A stretch of 64,000 nucleotides of DNA, from NCBI GenBank assembly GCA_963668535.1, contig OY764867.1:1054001-1118000 (forward strand), in the 5' to 3' direction. Made by a program: the position numbers and the translations under genes. Of this stretch, positions 35,409 through 43,824 are shown one piece after another (the first letter of the stretch is position 1; every line of letters starts with the position of its first letter). The notes under the pieces were generated by a model. It was not told the origin of the DNA, did no database searches, and saw nothing but the letters and a program-made list of their open reading frames with translations. The DNA is from F22 sp963668535. Lineage in GTDB: Bacteria > Bacteroidota > Bacteroidia > Bacteroidales > Bacteroidaceae.

Positions 35409-38400
35409 ATGCATACAGATATTGAAAGCTCTTCTTTAATAGTATACAAAGCTTCGGCTGGTTCAGGTAAAACATTTACCCTAGCTATCGAATACATGCT
35501 TCACTTGCTTCGTGATCCGATGGCCTACAAGCACATCTTAGCTGTAACTTTTACCAACAAGGCTACAGGTGAAATGAAAGAACGTATATTAGGACAACTA
35601 TTTGGTATCAGTTGTCAAGATCCAGAAAGTAATGCTTACCTAGAAGTATTGAAGTTACGAAGCAATCTGTCTGAAGAAATCATTCGAGCACGTGCAAAGG
35701 AAGCACTCGAATATATGCTTCACGACTACTCACGCTTCAGAATTGAGACCATTGATAGCTTCTTTCAATCTGTAATGCGCTCTTTAGCTAGAGAACTCAA
35801 TTTGAGTCCTAACTTAAATATCGAATTAGACACCGAACAAGTTATTGCCGAAACGACCGATTTACTTTTGGAGGACCTAGACCCAAATTCAAAAGAACTT
35901 GTATGGGTTCAAAGTGCTGTTGATGAAAACATTGACAATGATGAAAATTGGGATATCCGTCGTGCTTTAAACGACTTCGGGCGCAATCTTTTCAACGAAC
36001 AATATGTACTATTAGGGCAGTCTCTACGTGATACTCTTCAAGCTCAACCTGAGATTATCCAAGAATACAAACGAACGATGTATTTGACTGCGCAAGAAGC
36101 AGAAAATAGTGCTCTACAACTAGCGCATGACTTTCGCGACACTTTAGACAGCGCTGGACTCACAGTTGATGATTTAAACTATAAAAAGACAGGCGCTGCA
36201 TCCTACTATATCAAAATAGAACGTGGAGAATGGCATAAAAAAGACAAGCTTCTTAGCAGTCGAGTCATTGCTGCTATGGAAGACTCAGCCTCTTGGTTTG
36301 GTAAGAAAGTGCTTAAAGACAACCCTGGCCTACTAATGGCTGGGGAATTATTGACTGAACTGCTAAATAACTCAGAAGCCACGCGTGCTCAACTAGCTAC
36401 ACTATATAATAGCTCCATTGTCAGTGTGGAAAAGCTTAACCAATTGCAACTACTGAATGCACTACGTGAAAAGATGCTCAACAATAACCATGAGCAAAAT
36501 CGCTTCTTACTAGCAGACACTAATGAACTGCTACATCGCATGATTGGCAACCATCAATATGGGTCATTTGTCTTCGAAAAACAAGGGGTACAGATTGATC
36601 ATATCATGATTGATGAATTCCAAGATACTAGTCGCATGCAATGGAAGAACTTTGAGATGTTATTGGTAGAAGGCTTATCACGTGGAGGAGACAGTCTGAT
36701 TGTAGGAGACGTAAAACAATCTATTTATAGGTGGCGGGGTGGCGACTGGGATATCCTTAACCGCTTAGGAATTGATGAAGATACAGCTCATTTAGGCATT
36801 GACATCAAAGGCCTATCTATCAATCGAAGAAGCGAATCGCACATAATCAATTTCAACAACAAACTGTTTACTGCTGGTGTACAAGCTCTTAGCAATAAAC
36901 ACAAGGAATTATACGGGGTATATTGTGATGAATTGGTGCGTGCCTATCAAGACGTTGTTCAAGAGTCACCAAAGAAAATAGACAAAGGCTATGTAGCAGT
37001 CGAATATATTGACTTTGACAATCAATACATGCCTTATGTGGACGCAACTATACAGCGTATGATGGATAGAGTACAAGAGCTTCAAGCAGCAGGTGTAGAG
37101 CTTCGTGATATAGGTATTTTGGTCAACGCCAACTATCAAATGGGGCCTATCGCCGATGCCTTCGACCAACATCTAAGCATTCCTGTGATTTCAGATGAAG
37201 CTTTTCGACTGGATTCTTCTTTAGCAATCAATATCCTAATCGACACTTTGCGTTATCTCGTCAATGGAGACGACTCCATTGCTATCACTCGCCTAGCTCA
37301 CGGTCTACATCAGATAAAAACAGACGATGATCAAATGGCTGAAGATGCAGGATGGATGATGGAAAAAGCAGATAAACTATTGCCTTCTATTTTGCAAGAT
37401 CAATCAGAAAGCTTGAAGCAATTGCCATTATACAACTTACTTGAAGAACTTTATGACTTACTTAAATTAGATGGAATCAGTGGACAAGACGCTTATCTAT
37501 TCTGCTTCTTTGACCAAGTCACGAATTACCTAAGTCATCATACTGCAGATATCCATTTGTTCCTACAATATTGGGACGAAAAGTTACATAAGGCAAGCAT
37601 ACCGAGTGGGGAGCTAGAGGGTATACGTATTATGTCGATACACAAGTCAAAAGGTTTGGCTTTCCATACTGTACTCATCCCATATGTAGATTGGACCTTA
37701 ACACTTGGGCGCAACCACGAGCACATCCTATGGATAGACCCAAAAGCCATCACAGGAAACAACCCACAATTAGAGGATTGGAGTAAGTTACCTCTAGTGC
37801 CTATCAACTACCAAAAGGGGGATATGCTCGCAGAGTCTATCTACAGAAATGACTACTTGAAAGAACAGCTTCAATTGTGGGTAGACGCTGTCAATAAGCT
37901 ATATGTAGCCTGTACACGCGCCAAATCCAACTTGATTATGTGGACCAAAGTTCCTGATAAAAACAGGAACCATGAAGGTAGCATCGCCTTCTTACTCGAC
38001 ACTGCTCTGGGAGAGATCAAAGAAAACTTAGGGATGTCAGTCCAAAAGCTCGCTCTTGAAGAAGATGATGAAAGTAGTTTAATACATACTATTTTTGAAT
38101 ATGGCACAATCTTGCATTCTAAACAAAAAGCTGTGGGAGAAAAGCCTGCTCAAGAACTAAAGGTTATGAATAAGTTCTTACAAACACCAATCAACAAACC
38201 AATATTGATGCACACTTCTGCTCCAAATGTCGAATTTAGACAGAGTAACCGTTCGGCTGAATTTATTGCAGAAAAAGGCCACGTCGACAACCACCTTTCA
38301 TTGATTGACAGAGGGCGTATCCTCCATGAAATATTTAGCATGATTGAGCAAATAGAAGATGTGCCCAAGGCTATTGAACGTATGCGTTTAGATGGTATTA

Positions 38401-38735
38401 TCGGAGATGCAAATGAAGCAGAAGAAATTGCTCTACACATTCGGGAGGCTTTCAAGCTTCAGGATGTGCAAAGATGGTACGATGGTTCTTGGCGTTTATT
38501 CAACGAATGCGAGATACTACGCCGTGAACAAGGTCGATTAGTTATGCGCCGTCCTGACCGTGTAATGCTCAATAAACAAGAATGTATAGTGGTTGACTTT
38601 AAGTTTGGAGAACCACATAAAAGTCACAGAAAACAAGTCAAAGAATATATTGGGCTCCTTAAAAAAATGGGTTATCCACAAGTAACTGGATACCTATGGT
38701 ATGTCGAACACCATAAGATAGAAGCTTGCAACTAA
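35409..38735 (+). CDS. addA: AddA-like UvrD-family helicase-nuclease
   Basis: Together with AddB it would process double-strand DNA ends for recombination. The 1108-residue protein has the superfamily 1A helicase motifs in order: Walker A YKASAGSGKTFT (residues 12-23), Ia AVTFTNKATGEM, II IMIDEFQDTS, III IVGDVKQSIYRWRGG, V IRIMSIHKSKGLAF, VI LYVACTRAKS, and a C-terminal PD-(D/E)xK nuclease with VVDFKFGEPHKSH. The family resembles AddA/RecB-like proteins of Bacteroidota. ATG at 35409 follows directly on the box array. No standard -7 box is seen within the array, so its promoter may lie further upstream or be atypical. Confidence 0.9.
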   Translation: MHTDIESSSLIVYKASAGSGKTFTLAIEYMLHLLRDPMAYKHILAVTFTNKATGEMKERILGQLFGISCQDPESNAYLEVLKLRSNLSEEIIRARAKEALEYMLHDYSRFRIETIDSFFQSVMRSLARELNLSPNLNIELDTEQVIAETTDLLLEDLDPNSKELVWVQSAVDENIDNDENWDIRRALNDFGRNLFNEQYVLLGQSLRDTLQAQPEIIQEYKRTMYLTAQEAENSALQLAHDFRDTLDSAGLTVDDLNYKKTGAASYYIKIERGEWHKKDKLLSSRVIAAMEDSASWFGKKVLKDNPGLLMAGELLTELLNNSEATRAQLATLYNSSIVSVEKLNQLQLLNALREKMLNNNHEQNRFLLADTNELLHRMIGNHQYGSFVFEKQGVQIDHIMIDEFQDTSRMQWKNFEMLLVEGLSRGGDSLIVGDVKQSIYRWRGGDWDILNRLGIDEDTAHLGIDIKGLSINRRSESHIINFNNKLFTAGVQALSNKHKELYGVYCDELVRAYQDVVQESPKKIDKGYVAVEYIDFDNQYMPYVDATIQRMMDRVQELQAAGVELRDIGILVNANYQMGPIADAFDQHLSIPVISDEAFRLDSSLAINILIDTLRYLVNGDDSIAITRLAHGLHQIKTDDDQMAEDAGWMMEKADKLLPSILQDQSESLKQLPLYNLLEELYDLLKLDGISGQDAYLFCFFDQVTNYLSHHTADIHLFLQYWDEKLHKASIPSGELEGIRIMSIHKSKGLAFHTVLIPYVDWTLTLGRNHEHILWIDPKAITGNNPQLEDWSKLPLVPINYQKGDMLAESIYRNDYLKEQLQLWVDAVNKLYVACTRAKSNLIMWTKVPDKNRNHEGSIAFLLDTALGEIKENLGMSVQKLALEEDDESSLIHTIFEYGTILHSKQKAVGEKPAQELKVMNKFLQTPINKPILMHTSAPNVEFRQSNRSAEFIAEKGHVDNHLSLIDRGRILHEIFSMIEQIEDVPKAIERMRLDGIIGDANEAEEIALHIREAFKLQDVQRWYDGSWRLFNECEILRREQGRLVMRRPDRVMLNKQECIVVDFKFGEPHKSHRKQVKEYIGLLKKMGYPQVTGYLWYVEHHKIEACN

Positions 38736-38764
38736 CCTTCACTCATTAATGCACAGAGAACATC

Positions 38765-41700
38765 ATGGAAAAAAAAACAGATATAAACACCCCACTATAT
38801 CCACCATTCCTCCAACTGGTGGCAGAAGACATGTACCAAAGGTTTGGGAACAACCTCAACGATGTTGCGGTGGTATTCCCCAATAAACGCGCACGTCTTT
38901 TCTTTAACGAGTACTTATCACGTCAGCAAGACGAACCTATCTGGTCACCTGCTTTTGTAAATATCAGCGAATTACTAGAAAAAGATGGAAAATGGCAAAT
39001 CGCAGACCCCATCTTGTTGATATGTACACTGCATAAAACATTTACCCAGATTACTGGAAGCAAAGAAAGTCTAGATGACTTTTACTTCTGGGGAGAAATT
39101 CTTATAGCTGACTTCGATGATGTAGACAAGCAAATGGCTGATGCCGATAACTTGTTTCAAAACTTAGAAGATCTTCAAGACCTGACTGCCGATACGAGTT
39201 GGCTTGAGCCTCATCAACGAGAAGCTTTGGTACAGTTCTTCCAACATATATCTCTTGAAGATGAAGACGAAATACAACGACGTTTTACTCAGCTTTGGCA
39301 TAAATTGGGCAATATTTACCATGCCTTTAAAGAAGAATTAGCTCAAATGGGGTTATCTTATTCAGGCATGTTGTATCGTGAAATAGTAGAGAATTTAGAT
39401 CCATCCACTTTACCCTACAAACAATACTGTTTCGTGGGGTTCAATGTGCTGAATGAAGTAGAACGTCAACTTTTCAAAAAGCTAGAACAAGCTGGGAAAG
39501 CTATTTTCTACTGGGACTTCGATCGTTTCTATGTAGATAACACCAAGCACGAGGCAGGTGAGTTTATCCGTCAAAACTTGCATTTATTCCCTAATGCCAT
39601 TGATGCAAAACAACTTGATGTTCTCAAAGAAAAGAAGCAAGTCGAAATTATCAGCACTACTACAGAGAATGCACAAGCCCGCTATCTCCAAGAATGGAGT
39701 AAAGAAGGACTAATGGGTGAAGAAAGAGAAAATGCAGTTGTACTATGTAACGAAGCAATCTTACAACCAGCTATGCACGCTTTACCTGATAGTATTGAGA
39801 GTGTAAATATCACGATGGGATATCCTCTACAACAAACTCCAATATACAGTTTGATTCAAAATTTTATTGATGTACAATTAAAAGGTTATCGTCGCAAATC
39901 AGGTAACTACCGTTTTGCACATGTCTTACCTTTATTACGTCATCCTTATGTACAGATGCTAAGTGTAGAAGTCAACGATTTAATTAAACGTATCAACAAT
40001 GAACATATTTTCTATCCTACCCCTCTAATGCTTCAAGGAGGCAAAGAGAATCATCTACTCAAACTACTTTTCGAACCTTTAAGTTCGAGTATAGAATTGT
40101 GCACACGCCTCTGCCAAATTATGCAGACGTTAACTGTATTGTATCAAAAGTCAGAGAAGGAAGAAGAACTGCTGACTGCACATAACAACAATACATCCTA
40201 TCCTTCAATGGGGAATCTTTTCGATGCCGAGTTTGAGCTTAAAGAAGAAGTAGTAGAAACAAATGCAAAAGAATCTCATGACTCTCCTCGCAAGAAACTC
40301 TTCGATGAACTATACAGAGAATCTATTTTCCAATGTTACACCCGTATTAATCGACTAAAAGATTTACTTCTAGAACAATCATTAGAGATTAAGACATCAA
40401 CTTTAAGCGTACTAATAGGGCGTATATTATCTGGGACACAGATTCCTTTCCACGGTGAACCTGCCATCGGCTTACAGATACTGGGGGTACTGGAAACACG
40501 AAACTTAGACTTCCGTAATGTACTCATTCTTTCTTTGAATGAGGGGAAATTACCTAAAAGTGATATATCTTCATCCTTTATCCCTTATAACTTACGAAAG
40601 GCTTTCGGGATGACTACAATGGAACACAAAAATGCAGTCTTCGCCTACTACTTTTACCGTCTGATACAACGAGCAGAAAAAATCACGATGGTCTACAACA
40701 CTAGTAGCGATGGATTAAACCGCGGAGAAGCTTCAAGATATATTCAGCAATTGCTCACAGATTGGGATCATCCTGTTAAACGTAGCGTACTAGCCCCATC
40801 ACAAAAAATGGTGAATGCCCGGAAAATTATGGTAGAAAAGACACCGTTGATTATGGATAGGCTTTTCAAACGTTATAATCTACAAAGAGCAGATCAATAC
40901 AACTCATTACAAGAGCGTTTTATACAGACTGTACGACAGATGGAACTCCCATATGATGAACGTACAGAGAAAAACCTTCCTACTATATTATCTCCATCAG
41001 CACTTAACGTCTATATTGACTGTTCTCTAAAGTTCTATATGCGTTATATCGCCAATATAAAAGAACTAGACGAGACAACAGAAGAAATTGATAATGCACT
41101 CTTCGGAAGCATTGTACACCGCAGTGCAGAACTAGCTTATGATTATCTGACAGCACAAAATAATTTGGTCACAGTAGAAGAAATAGAGCAACTGATGAAG
41201 CAGCCTCCTAAACTTAGAGGCTTTGTTTCAAAAGCCTTTAGAGAGCTTTACTTCAAGAGTGAAGACAAAACACCTGAATATAATGGGATTCAACTAATTA
41301 CAGAAAATGCCATCTATAAATACCTAAGAAAGCTACTCAACTACGACAAAAGGCGCGCACCATTTAAGTACGTGGCGAGCGAACGTTATATTGCCCGTTC
41401 TATACGACTCAATAAGGATTTAGTAGTCATGACAGGTGGATATATTGACCGCATGGATCAAACCGAGAATAAAGCTGGGGGAGATACACTCCATATGATT
41501 GACTATAAAAGTGGAGGACAAGGCAAAAAACCAACCACTATGGAACAAATCACCCAGCAACAAAATAATCGCGCTTATCATATATTTCAAACCTTTGTAT
41601 ATGCAGGTGCTATGTCACACTATGTTAAAGGGATACAGTCGGAAGATACAGGATTCAGCTATTTAGCAGGAAATCCAAAATTTGCATCATCCATAAAAAT

Positions 41701-41962
41701 AGCCCCAGAACTACTTTATTTGAAAATGGCAGGAGCTGAAGATTATTCTGCCGCCATCACTTATGGAGGAAAAACTACAGGTGGGAAGATTATTGTTGAT
41801 GATTATTCGGAACAATTGGAACAAGAATTTGAGGCGGCATTACAAAAAGTTTTATCAGAGTTATTTAATCCTGAAATCCCTTTTATCCAAGCGGATACTG
41901 GTAGCGACGATGTATGTAAGTACTGTGACTACGCTACGATTTGTGGAAAAACGAATAGATAA
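38765..41962 (+). CDS. addB: AddB-like nuclease with iron-sulfur cluster motif
   Basis: Second subunit of the end-processing complex, 1065 residues. The N-terminal part is a helicase-like fold without a clear Walker A (VAVVFPNKRARLFFNEYL corresponds to that region), and the C-terminal part is a PD-(D/E)xK nuclease (HRSAELAYDYL, GGYIDRMD, HMIDYKSGG). Cys residues flank the nuclease: C in YIDCSLKFYMRYI before it and DVCKYCDYATICGK after, the pattern that holds a 4Fe-4S cluster in AddB. It starts 29 bases after addA; probably co-transcribed. No Walker A means AddA is likely the motor. Confidence 0.88.
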   Translation: MEKKTDINTPLYPPFLQLVAEDMYQRFGNNLNDVAVVFPNKRARLFFNEYLSRQQDEPIWSPAFVNISELLEKDGKWQIADPILLICTLHKTFTQITGSKESLDDFYFWGEILIADFDDVDKQMADADNLFQNLEDLQDLTADTSWLEPHQREALVQFFQHISLEDEDEIQRRFTQLWHKLGNIYHAFKEELAQMGLSYSGMLYREIVENLDPSTLPYKQYCFVGFNVLNEVERQLFKKLEQAGKAIFYWDFDRFYVDNTKHEAGEFIRQNLHLFPNAIDAKQLDVLKEKKQVEIISTTTENAQARYLQEWSKEGLMGEERENAVVLCNEAILQPAMHALPDSIESVNITMGYPLQQTPIYSLIQNFIDVQLKGYRRKSGNYRFAHVLPLLRHPYVQMLSVEVNDLIKRINNEHIFYPTPLMLQGGKENHLLKLLFEPLSSSIELCTRLCQIMQTLTVLYQKSEKEEELLTAHNNNTSYPSMGNLFDAEFELKEEVVETNAKESHDSPRKKLFDELYRESIFQCYTRINRLKDLLLEQSLEIKTSTLSVLIGRILSGTQIPFHGEPAIGLQILGVLETRNLDFRNVLILSLNEGKLPKSDISSSFIPYNLRKAFGMTTMEHKNAVFAYYFYRLIQRAEKITMVYNTSSDGLNRGEASRYIQQLLTDWDHPVKRSVLAPSQKMVNARKIMVEKTPLIMDRLFKRYNLQRADQYNSLQERFIQTVRQMELPYDERTEKNLPTILSPSALNVYIDCSLKFYMRYIANIKELDETTEEIDNALFGSIVHRSAELAYDYLTAQNNLVTVEEIEQLMKQPPKLRGFVSKAFRELYFKSEDKTPEYNGIQLITENAIYKYLRKLLNYDKRRAPFKYVASERYIARSIRLNKDLVVMTGGYIDRMDQTENKAGGDTLHMIDYKSGGQGKKPTTMEQITQQQNNRAYHIFQTFVYAGAMSHYVKGIQSEDTGFSYLAGNPKFASSIKIAPELLYLKMAGAEDYSAAITYGGKTTGGKIIVDDYSEQLEQEFEAALQKVLSELFNPEIPFIQADTGSDDVCKYCDYATICGKTNR

Positions 41963-41990
41963 GGTAGACAAGACATTTGCATGAATCAAG

Positions 41991-42021
41991 TTGAACGATT
42001 GCCAAAAATATAGTACATTTG
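41991..42021 (+). promoter_or_regulatory. recN promoter
   Basis: TTG (41991-41993), 20-base spacer, TACATTTG (42014-42021), 35 bases before the recN ATG. Full consensus match, so recN can be expressed apart from addAB. No SOS box recognised. Confidence 0.75.
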
Positions 42022-42056
42022 CACAAGACAAACAGGACTACAAATTATAGAGAACT

Positions 42057-43730
42057 ATGCTGACATCCCTACAAATCCAAAATTATGCCCTTATAGAGAA
42101 CTTACAGATGGAATGGCACCCAGGATTCGCCGTAATTACAGGTGAAACTGGGGCTGGTAAATCTATTATTTTAGGTGCTATCCACCTACTACTTGGACAT
42201 CGAGCAGATACAAGAGCAATCAAGAAAGGTGCAAAGCGTTGTATAATTGAAGCTGAATTCGAGCTTAAAGGCTGCGGTATGGAGTCATGGTTTGAAGAAA
42301 ATGACTTTCCATATGATAAAGGGCACTGTATTATCCGTAGAGAGGTCATGGCAACAGGCAAGAGTCGTGCTTTTATCAACGACACACCTGCTCAACTTAC
42401 ACTTATGCGCGAACTAGGTGAACAGCTTATTGATGTACACTCCCAACATCAAAACTTATTATTGGGAAAAGAAGATTTCCAATTATATGTCTTAGATTTG
42501 ATTGGTCATACTCAAACCACACAAAACAAATATAGTCAAATCTACGAGGCATGGAAAAAAGGCGTTACAGACTTAAAGGCTCTACGCGAAAAAGCTTTCG
42601 AGGCACAAAAAGACCAAGATTACAAACACTTCTTATTGCAAGAATTTGAAGAAGCTCAGTTGAAGCCTGGAGAACAAGAGCAATTAGAGACTGATATAGA
42701 ACGCGCTTCTCATGCACAAGATATCTTACAAGGCATGCAAATGACCCATGGCCGTCTTGAGGCAGAAGAAGGAGGTATACTAGAAGGACTACGCGAAATA
42801 CGCAATGAACTAAGTCAACTGGAAGACTTTATGCCTGAAGCTAAAACACTTCAAGAACGTATAGAATCATGTCGAATTGAACTAAAAGATATCTCATCGG
42901 AAGCTGAAAGCATTGCTGAAGGTGTAGAACACAATCCTGTACTTCTATTAGAGATGGAGCAACGACTAGACTTAATCAACACTCTACAACAAAAGCATAG
43001 AGTTCAAACGATGGATGAATTGCTACAAGTCTGGGAAGATATTAGCCATGAACTATCTACGATCAGTGCTTACGACGATGAAATTGCACTCTTAGAAACC
43101 AATATTGAGAAACATTACAAAGAAGCCTTAGCCTTATCTGTAGAACTAACAAAGCTTCGCCAAAAAGCCGGAGACGAGATAGCCAAGAAGATGATTCTTA
43201 GTTTACAACCTCTTGGCATGCCTCATGTACGCTTTGAAGCTTCTATTATTCCTCGTAAAGAACTAGGACCTAAGGGGGCAGACACAATTCAATATCTATT
43301 TAGTGCTAATAAGAATGGTGCACTTGAACGTATAGACCAAGTTGCATCTGGCGGTGAAATTGCTCGTGTTATGCTTTGCTTGAAAGCACTTATTGCAGAT
43401 GTTGTAAAAATGCCAACCATTATCTTTGACGAAATTGACACAGGAGTTTCTGGAGAGATTGCGACCAAAATGGCTCATATTATGCAAGACATGGGGGCAT
43501 ACAAGCGTCAGGTTCTGAGTATTACTCACCTTCCACAGATTGCAGCGATGGGATCTACGCATTATAGAGTATATAAAGAAGACACTGATACAGAGACAAA
43601 TAGTCACATGATAGAATTGGATAGAGTTGGACGCATTCAAGAGATAGCACATATGCTCAGTGGTACACACGTTACGCAAGCTGCACTAGAAAATGCTGAG
43701 GAATTATTAATGACAAACCAACTAAAATAA
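42057..43730 (+). CDS. recN: DNA repair protein RecN
   Basis: An SMC-like ATPase of 557 residues acting on double-strand breaks. N-terminal Walker A GETGAGKSIILGAI (about residues 29-42), coiled-coil arms in the middle (about 155-360), then the signature ASGGEIARVMLCLKALIA, Walker B TIIFDEIDTGVSGEIA and VLSITHLPQIAAMG. Length is typical. It has its own promoter, and a strong terminator follows. Its position after addA and addB forms a recombination-repair block. Confidence 0.96.
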   Translation: MLTSLQIQNYALIENLQMEWHPGFAVITGETGAGKSIILGAIHLLLGHRADTRAIKKGAKRCIIEAEFELKGCGMESWFEENDFPYDKGHCIIRREVMATGKSRAFINDTPAQLTLMRELGEQLIDVHSQHQNLLLGKEDFQLYVLDLIGHTQTTQNKYSQIYEAWKKGVTDLKALREKAFEAQKDQDYKHFLLQEFEEAQLKPGEQEQLETDIERASHAQDILQGMQMTHGRLEAEEGGILEGLREIRNELSQLEDFMPEAKTLQERIESCRIELKDISSEAESIAEGVEHNPVLLLEMEQRLDLINTLQQKHRVQTMDELLQVWEDISHELSTISAYDDEIALLETNIEKHYKEALALSVELTKLRQKAGDEIAKKMILSLQPLGMPHVRFEASIIPRKELGPKGADTIQYLFSANKNGALERIDQVASGGEIARVMLCLKALIADVVKMPTIIFDEIDTGVSGEIATKMAHIMQDMGAYKRQVLSITHLPQIAAMGSTHYRVYKEDTDTETNSHMIELDRVGRIQEIAHMLSGTHVTQAALENAEELLMTNQLK

Positions 43731-43753
43731 TTATATCCATCATGCTAAATAAG

Positions 43754-43798
43754 AAAAACAGGTATGTTCTAATTTGCATTAGAAACATACCTGTTTTT
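43754..43798. terminator. Bidirectional terminator between recN and the GH31 gene
   Basis: AAAAACAGGTATGTT / AACATACCTGTTTTT stem with one bulge, extended by CTAAT / ATTAG. Confidence 0.9.
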
Positions 43799-43824
43799 AC
43801 TTTCAAAAATCTACATGTTATTTT

